From DATLBY01 sp035526665 (GTDB lineage: Bacteria; Acidobacteriota; Terriglobia; Bryobacterales; Bryobacteraceae): a DNA stretch of 7,355 bases. The position numbers and the translations under genes are program-made. This document shows, one piece after another, positions 1-6,914 of this stretch. The DNA is taken from NCBI GenBank assembly GCA_035526665.1, contig DATLBY010000124.1, forward strand, positions 1 through 7,355, written 5' to 3'. Numbering within the stretch: position 1 is the first letter of the stretch; each line of letters opens with the position of its first letter. The notes under the pieces are model-generated. The model had not been told where the DNA came from. It ran no database searches and saw only the letters and a list, made by a program, of their open reading frames with translations.

Positions 1-1
1 C

Positions 2-1042
2 GTAGTCGTGAAGCCCGGGGTCCCGGCCGTGCTTCCACAACTGCCCGCGTCGGCGAATACCCGCCTGGATCTTGCCAAGTGGCTGGTGGACCTGCAAAAT
101 CCACTCACCAGCCGAGTCACCGTCAATCGCATGTGGCAGGCTTACTTCGGCAAGGGAATTGTCGAAAGTGAAAGTGACTTCGGCAAACAGGGCTCCAGTC
201 CTTCACATCCCGAGCTGCTGGACTGGCTTGCCCAGGAATTCATGAGCCAAAAGTGGAGTCAAAAGGCGATCCACCGGCTGATTGTCACGTCGGCGGCCTA
301 CCGGCAATCTTCGAAGCGGCGGCCGGAGACCGAGGCCGTCGATCCTTTTAACAAGCTGCTGGCACGGCAAAACCGCCTACGGCTCGAAGCCGAGATCATT
401 CGCGATTCCGCGCTCGCCGCCAGCGGTCTGGTCACCGCTACGGTAGGGGGACCGAGCGTGTATCCTCCCATTCCGGACGGCGCGATGTCGGTGACGCAAG
501 TCAGCGGACCGTGGCCGACGGCAACGGGGCCCGACCGGTACCGGCGTGGCTTGTACACGTTTTTCCGCCGCTCCGCCGCCTACCCCGGTTTGGCTGTGTT
601 CGACGCCCCGGATGCGACATCTTCCTGTACGCGCCGCACGCGCTCCAACACGCCGCTGCAGGCACTCACCACACTCAACGATGATGTCTTCATCGAGTTC
701 GCGCAAGGCCTGGCAGCCAGGGTTCTCAAGGAAGCTCCCGATGAAAATAGGGAGCGGATGCGCTACGCATTCACGCTGGCGCTCGGCCGCGCGCCGAGGG
801 CCGATGAAGAAAAACGGCTGGAACAATTTCTGGTCCGCCAGTTGGATGAGTACAAAACCAAACCGTCGCGCGCGACGGACTTGATCTACAAGGGCGGGAA
901 GTTCGGGCCGGACGGGAAGCCGCTGAATCCGCCTCCGCCGAAACTGGCGGCAATGCTGCCGGCGGATCTGCCGCTGGAAGCGGCCTGGACGGGCGTCGCC
1001 CGCGTGCTGCTGAATTTAGACGATTTCCTTACGCGGGAGTAA
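2..1042 (+). CDS. PSD1/DUF1553 domain protein, C-terminal part (5'-truncated by the window)
   Basis: The frame is open from base 2 to the TAA at 1040-1042 (346 residues visible), so the gene starts upstream of the window; the GTG at 8 is an internal valine, not a start. The sequence follows the PSD1 (DUF1553) pattern closely: a run beginning PLTSRVTVNRMW then YFGKGIV, DFGKQG, the SHPELLDWLA block, an IVTSAAYRQSS block, LRLEAEIIRDSALAASG, and GGPSVYPP, ending with LNLDDFLTRE near the C-terminus. Full-length family members usually run 700-1100 residues, with a DUF1549 (PSCyt2) domain and often a cytochrome-c-like domain upstream; those would lie outside the window and cannot be assessed. Family proteins are generally exported. 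Their biochemical activity is not established. The gene is followed after 5 bp by a DUF1501 gene, the usual partner, so the two are almost certainly one operon. Confidence 0.93.
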   Translation, partial: VVVKPGVPAVLPQLPASANTRLDLAKWLVDLQNPLTSRVTVNRMWQAYFGKGIVESESDFGKQGSSPSHPELLDWLAQEFMSQKWSQKAIHRLIVTSAAYRQSSKRRPETEAVDPFNKLLARQNRLRLEAEIIRDSALAASGLVTATVGGPSVYPPIPDGAMSVTQVSGPWPTATGPDRYRRGLYTFFRRSAAYPGLAVFDAPDATSSCTRRTRSNTPLQALTTLNDDVFIEFAQGLAARVLKEAPDENRERMRYAFTLALGRAPRADEEKRLEQFLVRQLDEYKTKPSRATDLIYKGGKFGPDGKPLNPPPPKLAAMLPADLPLEAAWTGVARVLLNLDDFLTRE

Positions 1043-1047
1043 TTCGC

Positions 1048-2490
1048 ATGAACCCGGAAGACCTTCTATTACAGTTTGAAACGCGCCGGCAATTCTTCAG
1101 CCGCTGCGGCGTCGGGGTGGGAAAGCTAGGACTTCTTTCGCTGCTCAGCGACCAGAGTATCTTTGCGGATCCGGCCGGCGGCAATCCCATGCAGGCCAAG
1201 CCGGGACACTTCCCCGCCAAGGCGAAAAGCGTCATTTACCTTTTCATGGCGGGCGGGCCCAGCCAGTTTGAGCTCTTCGACTTCAAGCCGGCGCTGCAGA
1301 AATACAACAATCAGGTGGTTCCCGACTCGCTCATGGCCGGCAAGCGCTTCGCTTTCATGGACACGTTCACCAAGGAGAAGCCGAAGCTGCTCGGCACCAG
1401 CCGTGTTTTCAAACAACACGGTCATAGCGGGGCCTGGGTATCGGACCTGCTCCCGCATATGGCCGGCATCTCGGACGACATCACCTTTCTGAAGGGAGTG
1501 TCGACGGAAAACTTCAACCACGGGCCTGCCAAATGTTTTGTGAATACCGGCTCGACCCGCTTTGGACGGCCCAGCATGGGTTCATGGATCACCTACGGGA
1601 TTGGCAGTGAATCCGCCGACCTGCCCGGATTTGTGGTGCTGCAATCGGGACCGCGCGGACCACGCGGAGGCGCGGCGTTGTGGTCGAGCGGATTTGTGCC
1701 CACTTCTTACCAGGGCGTGCCCTTCCGTTCCGGCGGCGACCCGATCCTGGATCTCTCCCGGCCGCAGGGTGTCTCGCCGGAAGCGCAACAGGAAACCATC
1801 CAGGCGATCCGTGAATTGAACCTTTCGAAGATGGCGGAATCCGGCGACTCTGAAATTGCCACGCGCATTGCATCCTACGAGATGGCGTACAAGATGCAAA
1901 CCAGCGGTCCGGAGTTGATCGATTTTGGAAAAGAGTCCAAAGAGACCCTGGAGATGTATGGAGCCGAACCCGGCAAGGCCAGTTATGCGAATAACTGCCT
2001 GCTGGCACGCCGGCTGGTGGAGCGGGGAGTGCGCTTCGTCCAGCTCTATCACACCGATTGGGACCATCACGCCGACCTTGGCCAGCCGCTCGATCAAGTG
2101 GCCCGCGAAGTGGACCAGGCCAGCGCGGCGCTGATCCGCGATTTGAAACAGCGCGGCCTGCTGGACCATACCCTCGTGGTCTGGGGAGGCGAATTTGGCC
2201 GGACGCCCATGGGCGAAACCCGCGATAGCGGAAAGGCAGGCCGCAATCACCACATCGATGCGTTTACACTTTGGATGGCCGGAGGCGGCGTGAAGCCGGG
2301 ACGCGTCATCGGCGAGACCGACGAGTTCGGTTTCTCGCCCGAAGGCGAGCGAATGGACATCCACGACCTTCACGCGACGATGCTCCGGCTGCTCGGGCTG
2401 GACCACACCCGCCTGATCATGAAGTTTCAGGGCCGGGACTTCCGCCTGACGGATGTTTCCGGCCGGGTTATCGAGAAAGTCTTCGCCTAG
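1048..2490 (+). CDS. DUF1501 family protein with twin-arginine export signal
   Basis: A complete 480-residue protein, typical for DUF1501, a family related to the alkaline phosphatase/sulfatase fold. The N-terminus carries TRRQFF at residues 12-17, a good match to a Tat motif, followed by a short hydrophobic stretch (about 21-33), so it is probably exported folded. Recognisable family blocks are FMAGGPSQFELFDFKP (66-81), HGHSGAWVSDLLPH (124-137), FNHGPAKCF (156-164), WDHH (338-341), WGGEFGRTP (379-387), GRNHH (398-402) and HDLHATML (439-446). The conserved His, Asp and Glu residues resemble the metal-ligand pattern of the superfamily, but the enzymatic reaction is unknown. The ATG at 1048 is supported by GGGAG at 1035-1039, which lies in the last codons of the preceding PSD1 gene; the 5-bp gap implies co-transcription. 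No residue of the visible family motifs appears to be missing. Confidence 0.95.
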   Translation: MNPEDLLLQFETRRQFFSRCGVGVGKLGLLSLLSDQSIFADPAGGNPMQAKPGHFPAKAKSVIYLFMAGGPSQFELFDFKPALQKYNNQVVPDSLMAGKRFAFMDTFTKEKPKLLGTSRVFKQHGHSGAWVSDLLPHMAGISDDITFLKGVSTENFNHGPAKCFVNTGSTRFGRPSMGSWITYGIGSESADLPGFVVLQSGPRGPRGGAALWSSGFVPTSYQGVPFRSGGDPILDLSRPQGVSPEAQQETIQAIRELNLSKMAESGDSEIATRIASYEMAYKMQTSGPELIDFGKESKETLEMYGAEPGKASYANNCLLARRLVERGVRFVQLYHTDWDHHADLGQPLDQVAREVDQASAALIRDLKQRGLLDHTLVVWGGEFGRTPMGETRDSGKAGRNHHIDAFTLWMAGGGVKPGRVIGETDEFGFSPEGERMDIHDLHATMLRLLGLDHTRLIMKFQGRDFRLTDVSGRVIEKVFA

Positions 2491-2496
2491 CTTCCG

Positions 2497-5379
2497 CTAC
2501 TTGCTCAGCGCAGCGGCCACCCGCAGCCGGAGCTGATCGATTTGCGTGTTGTCGATCCGGTCGAAGCGGATCGCGCCGGCGTCTTCTTCGTATTGGCGGC
2601 CCACCTCTTCGGAAAGATCCAGCGATCCGGCGACCGCACGCTCCACGGCCTCGCGATCCCAGCCTTTTTTGTGGGCCAGCAGATTCATGTATTCCACGTC
2701 CTGCTGGCCGCGCCGGAACGCTTTCAAACGCAGAGACTCGAAAGGTTCATTCACACCAAACTTCTTGCCAACGTAAAAGACCGTGAGGGGCTCGGCGCGG
2801 TCCCAGGCCTCCATACCGCGGACCGTGTTCCACGGAACGACGCCGTCGGCTCCGGTGACCCACGCGCGCCAGCACCAGGCCCGCATGCCCACGTTGGTCT
2901 CGCGCGGGTGATTGGTAGTGGCGTAGTTCCAGTAGCTGCCGCCAAAACGGTGGCGGTTGTCCATCAGGTAGCGGTTCTTGGTAAAAAAGTGCTGGCTGGT
3001 GCAGTTGATATCGATCTGGCCGGCAAGCTGGTCGCGCATAAACTCCACATAGCTGATATCGGCGCGAAACACCAGCGGCACATCGGGATAGGCGGTCAGC
3101 CAGCGCTTGCCGAGCCAGCCGAAAAAGCTTAAGGCCCGGTAATCGTCGTGGTGGTTAGGCTCATCCAGCAGCCACCAGGAGACGCCGGCCGCCGATTTGC
3201 TGAGGGTCGGGTCCTTGTAATAATACTTGTCGTTGAAAAAGATCTGATACTTGGTCCGGGTCCACTTGTTGCCGCGGAGGTGCTCGGCAAAATCCCGGGC
3301 CACGGCGGAAAAGCGATCCTGGTACTCGCGTGGAAACCCTTCTTCGATCGCGCCCGCTTCCAGGCCATGCCGCGCAATGAGCTGCTGGTATTCGGCCTTG
3401 GTCTGTGGTTTCTCCGTAATGTTGTACTTGTACATTTTGCGCAAGTCCGCGGGCCAGTTCTCGAACAGCGCGAGATAGAGAGTAGGTACCGGTACCGAGG
3501 CGCGCGGCAGGTCCGCAAAAGCGGATCCCGAGACAAGCGGGCCGAAGTGGGCATCCCAATTCTTCCAGCTCGCGACCTTGGTGGCGGCGCCTTCGCCCTG
3601 CAGCGGCGGAGCCTGTTCCGGTTCGGTAGTGCCGGAATGCGAATAGCCGAGAATGTCGAGGTTGGTCCGGTTGAGGTGCGCCACGCGGTGATACGCCTGC
3701 AGCAGCTTGTGGTATTCGGGAGTGCCGCGCTGTATGTCGTATCCGCCATTCACGCCGCCATACGCATTGAGGTCCACGATAAAGTTCAGATTGTCGGGAA
3801 GTGAGAACGGCAACACCTCTACCTCGACTGGAATCTCGCGCAGCAGCCGGCCGGCGGCGCGCACGGCGATGGTGCCGCGGTGGGTCCCCGGCGCCGCATC
3901 GTGCGGGATGTAGATATCGACAAAAAGCGGCTGTACGCGCTGGTTCGGCACGCCGTTATCGGCAGCCGGCAGGTCGAACGTGCCGTGAAGAGGAATGAGC
4001 GGATCGGGATACCAGGGGCGGCCGGCGCTGGTGTCCTTATCATCGGGAACCATCCACTCGCGGTAGAGTTGCACGGCTCCCGTCTTTTGGAAGACGGCCG
4101 GTAGCTTGCATTCTCCGAAGAGTGGGCGATCCACGGTAACCGCAAGGTCTTTGACGGGCGTTGCGCTCTCGATTGCCACCTGGAAAGCAACGAACTCGTT
4201 GCGCGCGCCGGTGAGCTTGACGTTCCCCTTCCAGATGGGACCTTTCTCCAGCAGCGCTCCGGTCTGCGGGTTGACTTTGTGGAGCTCGGAGAAGGACCAG
4301 ATCCTGACCGGTCCCGCGGTATCGCCGGCTGCAGCAACTGGATCGGCAGAGCGTGCCGGTAGCGCGGGCCAGGTGCGCTGGAAAGCCCGGATGCTGCCCA
4401 GGGCGCTCACGGGTCCCGGCTGTCCGGTGGCGCTGATCCCGCGGGCGGCGAAGTAATAGAGGTTTCCAGGCTGCAACTGCTCAACGACAGCGTCCACCTG
4501 ATCACGGAGCGCGTTAGAGGTCACCAAGGGATTCGGTTTGGGAGCGAGTGGATCCAACATCCATCGCGGCGCCTGCGTTGCCGCATCGAAATTTTTAGCA
4601 TTCAGGGGAGATTCGGAGTAGCGGAGATCGTAATGCGCCGCGTGGGCGCCCCCGAAGCGAAGAACGGCACTGCCGGGCCGCAGCGATGTCCGGCCAAGGG
4701 CGGCGGCCGGTTGCGGCGCGAGAGCGCGAACCGGGCCCGCCTTCACAGGAGTTCGATCGCCCTCCACGATGAGCACTGGAGGATCCGGGCTCTCGCGGCT
4801 GCCGATCCGATGCTGCGTGCGCGTCTGGCCCTTTTCATCGGTCAGCATCAGGCCGAACTGATCGCCCGCCGCCAGCGCGGTCACGATCTGCGGTGGTACA
4901 TCGATCTCATACCAGTCACTGCCGTCCGGCCGTGCCTTCACATAGGCGTAGAGGCTGCCCCCCAAGCCAAACGTGACGTCGGCCATATCGGAGCCCTTAT
5001 ACGACCACGGCTGACCGGAGTTCGCGAAGAAGTAGTTCGATTGGCCCTCGGCCCAGGGCCCGGAGCCGCTCACGGTGGATATGCCGACTAGCGTCAGCGG
5101 GACAGCATCCGGTTGGCGGTGCAGACGCAGCGTGGCCTTCCCGATCCGCATGCCTTTCGCCGGCGCCATATCGAAGGCGAACAGCGCGAAGCTCCGGCGG
5201 CCGCTGACGATCAGGCCCTGCTCCTTACCGTGGTTCCGGGACTCCTGATCGTGCGGATTCCAGGGCGGAGTGTCCAGCCAGTTATCCGCCGTGGCGGAGC
5301 ATTTCACGCGCTCCGCTGCCGGCGCGCTAAAGGCCAGTAATGCCAGCCCGCAGAGAAGTACTGCCGTGCTCTTCTTCAT
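2497..5379 (-). CDS. Secreted multi-domain glycosidase: DNRLRE-like + FN3-like + GH123/DUF4091-like
   Basis: 960 residues. The start chosen is the ATG at 5379-5377. The frame stays open 65 codons further upstream, but that part lies inside the neighbouring hydrolase gene and is low-complexity Gly/Pro/Arg sequence, whereas the chosen ATG begins a clean Sec signal peptide (MKKSTAVLLC..., cleavage near 21-22) and has the Shine-Dalgarno AAGGGA 5 bases before it. Domains by eye: a beta-rich DNRLRE-type module (about 24-205); a fibronectin-III-like module (about 225-332, with YDLRYS and LQPGNLYYFAARG); a beta-sandwich of GH123/DUF4091 type (about 355-525, with ARNEFVAFQVAI and REIPVEVEVLPF); and a TIM-barrel-like catalytic part (about 530-900). 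LLDEP places an adjacent Asp-Glu pair at D739-E740, the arrangement used by GH123 beta-N-acetylgalactosaminidases for substrate-assisted catalysis. The LRLKAFRRGQQDVEYMNLL block (883-901) is typical of DUF4091. Substrate is inferred only at the level of an extracellular glycan. It could be a non-GH123 DUF4091 protein. Confidence 0.9.
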   Translation of the reverse strand: MKKSTAVLLCGLALLAFSAPAAERVKCSATADNWLDTPPWNPHDQESRNHGKEQGLIVSGRRSFALFAFDMAPAKGMRIGKATLRLHRQPDAVPLTLVGISTVSGSGPWAEGQSNYFFANSGQPWSYKGSDMADVTFGLGGSLYAYVKARPDGSDWYEIDVPPQIVTALAAGDQFGLMLTDEKGQTRTQHRIGSRESPDPPVLIVEGDRTPVKAGPVRALAPQPAAALGRTSLRPGSAVLRFGGAHAAHYDLRYSESPLNAKNFDAATQAPRWMLDPLAPKPNPLVTSNALRDQVDAVVEQLQPGNLYYFAARGISATGQPGPVSALGSIRAFQRTWPALPARSADPVAAAGDTAGPVRIWSFSELHKVNPQTGALLEKGPIWKGNVKLTGARNEFVAFQVAIESATPVKDLAVTVDRPLFGECKLPAVFQKTGAVQLYREWMVPDDKDTSAGRPWYPDPLIPLHGTFDLPAADNGVPNQRVQPLFVDIYIPHDAAPGTHRGTIAVRAAGRLLREIPVEVEVLPFSLPDNLNFIVDLNAYGGVNGGYDIQRGTPEYHKLLQAYHRVAHLNRTNLDILGYSHSGTTEPEQAPPLQGEGAATKVASWKNWDAHFGPLVSGSAFADLPRASVPVPTLYLALFENWPADLRKMYKYNITEKPQTKAEYQQLIARHGLEAGAIEEGFPREYQDRFSAVARDFAEHLRGNKWTRTKYQIFFNDKYYYKDPTLSKSAAGVSWWLLDEPNHHDDYRALSFFGWLGKRWLTAYPDVPLVFRADISYVEFMRDQLAGQIDINCTSQHFFTKNRYLMDNRHRFGGSYWNYATTNHPRETNVGMRAWCWRAWVTGADGVVPWNTVRGMEAWDRAEPLTVFYVGKKFGVNEPFESLRLKAFRRGQQDVEYMNLLAHKKGWDREAVERAVAGSLDLSEEVGRQYEEDAGAIRFDRIDNTQIDQLRLRVAAALSK

Positions 5380-6389
5380 CCATTTCCCTTCAGAAATTTT
5401 TGAAAAAACTGAAATGCGGCTTCGAAAGATTCGATCGACATGGCGTGCTCGCCCGGGGGCCGGTGCACCACCAGGCGGTCCGCCGCCCCCGCCCGTTGGA
5501 ACGCGGGCTCCGCAACCTCCAGGAAACGGTCGATGCCTTGGTTCGGCATCCCGATATCGCTCCGGGGCGCCCATAACATGAGCGGCCGAGGCGCCATGGC
5601 TGCCGCAAATTCGCCGTGGTCACCCTTGGTGAGCATGCCGGGCACCCACCAGTAGATGCCGTGGTAGCTGCGCGCTCCATGCTTGATGAACTCCTGCACC
5701 GAGCCCACGCCGCCGCAGATAGGGGCTGCCGCCGCAATGCGGTCATCCACCAGCCAGGTGTAGAACGTCGTAATGCCGCCGAATGAGATGCCGGTCATGC
5801 CGATCTTCTCCGGGTCCACTTCCGGGCGCTCACGCAAATAAGTCACTGCTTGGCGGATCTCGTAAATAATCGTTCCCATCACATTGCGGCCGTTCACAAG
5901 AAGGGCCTTGTTGCGGGCTTCCGTGTCGGGCAGGCGGCTATCCAGGCCGCGCTGCGTGATAGAGAGCGTTACATAGCCGCGGCGGGCGAGTTCGCGTGCC
6001 CAGCCGGCGAGGGTATTCATCTTTTTGTTTGTGCCGTATCGCGTCCACTCCGTATAACCAAACTTGGGTGCGATGTTTACGTCCCGGTTCGTGGAGCTTC
6101 CATGCAGACAAACGACGGCGGGCAGGCGGCCGCTGGAGCGCGCCGGGCGGACGATAAAGGCCGGCACGGTATCGCCGTCGATAGAGGGCCAGGATACGTC
6201 CTCGATGATTAGCCCGTCCTCTTCCCTGGTGCTGAGTACGGTTGGTTGGATGGACGGAGGCTCGAGGGGGATTTTGAGCAGGTCGGCGAAGACTCTCCGG
6301 GTGACTATAAACGGGTCCTTCTGCGCGTGGACAAGGCCCGGCGGCAAGACGAACAATGCCGCGAGGGCAAATAATGCGGTGCGAGTCAT
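5376..6389 (-). CDS. Secreted alpha/beta-hydrolase (acetyl-xylan-esterase/dienelactone-hydrolase-like)
   Basis: 337 residues with a Sec signal peptide; VHA at 20-22 is a good signal-peptidase-I site, and mature protein would begin near Q23. The alpha/beta-hydrolase core shows the oxyanion-side LHGSS (95-99), the nucleophile elbow G-I-S-F-G with S202 as catalytic serine, a probable acid at D278 (in PRSDIG) and the catalytic histidine H315 (in PGEHAM). The N-terminal STREEDG-containing extension before the core resembles acetylxylan-esterase-like abhydrolases. It is probably a periplasmic or extracellular esterase; the true substrate is unknown, and a peptidase-like relative is possible. The TGA at 5378-5376 overlaps the ATG of the downstream glycosidase gene as ATGA, and the glycosidase Shine-Dalgarno lies within this gene's end, so the two are translationally coupled. 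Its own ribosome site is weak (only GAG-like bases before the ATG at 6389). Confidence 0.92.
   Translation of the reverse strand: MTRTALFALAALFVLPPGLVHAQKDPFIVTRRVFADLLKIPLEPPSIQPTVLSTREEDGLIIEDVSWPSIDGDTVPAFIVRPARSSGRLPAVVCLHGSSTNRDVNIAPKFGYTEWTRYGTNKKMNTLAGWARELARRGYVTLSITQRGLDSRLPDTEARNKALLVNGRNVMGTIIYEIRQAVTYLRERPEVDPEKIGMTGISFGGITTFYTWLVDDRIAAAAPICGGVGSVQEFIKHGARSYHGIYWWVPGMLTKGDHGEFAAAMAPRPLMLWAPRSDIGMPNQGIDRFLEVAEPAFQRAGAADRLVVHRPPGEHAMSIESFEAAFQFFQKFLKGNG
5385..5390 (-). promoter_or_regulatory. Ribosome binding site deciding the glycosidase start
   Basis: On the minus strand the sequence is AAGGGA, 5 bases before the ATG at 5379-5377. It lies inside the last codons of the upstream hydrolase gene. 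It favours this ATG over the upstream in-frame starts and fits re-initiation or coupled translation at the ATGA overlap (5379-5376). Confidence 0.75.
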
Positions 6390-6460
6390 GTGCTCTATTG
6401 AATCACAACGTGTCGAGGCGGCGATTCTCTTCCTGGCAGCGTAGTCACTAGAGGCAAAAT
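6390..6460. promoter_or_regulatory. Divergent intergenic region between hydrolase operon and small secreted-protein gene
   Basis: These 71 bp separate two divergent gene starts and must hold the promoter of the minus-strand hydrolase-glycosidase operon, and that of the plus-strand remnant if it is transcribed, unless the promoters lie inside the flanking coding sequence. I see no convincing -35/-10 pair in either direction and no clear operator palindrome. The call rests on gene arrangement, not on a motif. Confidence 0.4.
6450..6454 (+). promoter_or_regulatory. Ribosome binding site of the broken small secreted-protein gene
   Basis: AGAGG lies 6 bases before the ATG at 6461, an ideal spacing. 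A good Shine-Dalgarno followed by a signal-peptide-like start argues that 6461 was a genuine gene start although the frame now ends after 32 codons. Confidence 0.6.
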
Positions 6461-6815
6461 ATGCTTCGTTCCATTTTCGTAATTCTTCTAATTACATCCA
6501 GCGGCCTTGCCGGGAAGGCTGCCAGGAAAGGGCCGCCAGCTGTGATCCCCGGAAAGTAGCATTGCGTCTTCTTTCGCCGGTGGCTCGCTTCAGACCGTGC
6601 CGGACTTCGAGATTCAGAGCGGTGGCGGTTACAAACACGCCAGCGGCAGCACGGGAAAATATTCCTATGACGCCGCGCAATCGTTGATCACACTTCAGGG
6701 CAGTAATCTGGATAAACAGGCCGGGTTGATGCAGGCCGGCGAAAAGCCCGCCAGAATTCGCCTCTACAATGAACGCCGCAACCGGACGGTCATCGACTGC
6801 GACAGCGGCAAATAG
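6461..6815 (+). pseudogene. Small secreted protein of unknown function, broken by an amber codon and a frameshift
   Basis: From ATG 6461 the frame encodes a signal peptide (MLRSIFVILLITSSGLAG) and a short linker ending VIPGK, then TAG at 6557-6559. Immediately after the stop the same frame continues HCVFF, and from about 6575 the sense shifts by one base to AGGSLQTVPDFEIQ, staying open to the TAG at 6813-6815. Joining the parts gives about 117 residues: signal peptide, a PGK(Y)HCVFF-like segment, a Gly/Ser/Tyr-rich beta-type region (SGGGYKHASGSTGKYSYD) and a C-terminal IRLYNERRN...DCDSGK with a second cysteine. The layout (PGKY-x-C near the start, GKYSYD midway, Cys near the end) resembles small secreted proteins that I recall from acidobacteria, with no known function. 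Lesions inferred: a Tyr codon changed to TAG, and one extra T in the TTT at 6572-6574. Sequencing or assembly error is a real alternative. The GTG at 6597 could start a 72-residue fragment, but it has no clear ribosome site. Confidence 0.6.
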
Positions 6816-6914
6816 GAATACGGAAAACCGTGGGGCTGCACATCGCCTGCGGTTATTGCCCATAGCGAGGCAAAGGAAACCGCCGTCCGACCGCAGCAGC
6901 GATAGATGGCAAAA

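Noticed and set aside
1582..2406. 274-residue open frame on the minus strand inside the DUF1501 gene
   Set aside because: It is an antisense shadow common in high-GC coding DNA; the plus strand encodes an unambiguous DUF1501 protein with all family blocks.
3485..3496. 12-bp perfect palindrome made of two GGTACC units
   Set aside because: It sits inside coding sequence and is explained by a Val-Pro-Val-Pro repeat in the glycosidase (SVPVPT); nothing suggests an operator there.
3148..3804. 218-residue open frame on the plus strand inside the glycosidase gene
   Set aside because: It is antisense to the catalytic domain containing LLDEP; its translation has no recognisable motif.
5352..5354. 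Possible lipoprotein cysteine (C10) in the glycosidase signal peptide
   Set aside because: The residues before the cysteine are Val-Leu-Leu, lacking the small residue required at -1 of a lipobox, and the n/h-region would be too short; the A-P-A-A site near 21-22 is better.
5380..5574. 65-codon N-terminal extension of the glycosidase frame
   Set aside because: It overlaps the well-supported hydrolase gene, is Gly/Pro/Arg-rich low-complexity sequence, and would bury the signal peptide that begins at the ATG at 5379.
6820..6831. Small hairpin ACGG-AAAA-CCGT just after the stop of the broken gene
   Set aside because: The stem is only 4 bp and no T-tract follows, so it does not support a terminator call.
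6492..6863. 123-residue open frame on the minus strand across the broken small gene
   Set aside because: It is uninterrupted, but its translation is antisense to the plus-strand frames that show a ribosome site, a signal peptide and protein-like motifs. It has no recognisable domain and no good start context.
6847..6896. 7-bp inverted repeat CTGCGGT ... ACCGCAG in the gap before the dienelactone hydrolase stop
   Set aside because: The arms are short and 36 bases apart, which is expected by chance in GC-rich DNA.
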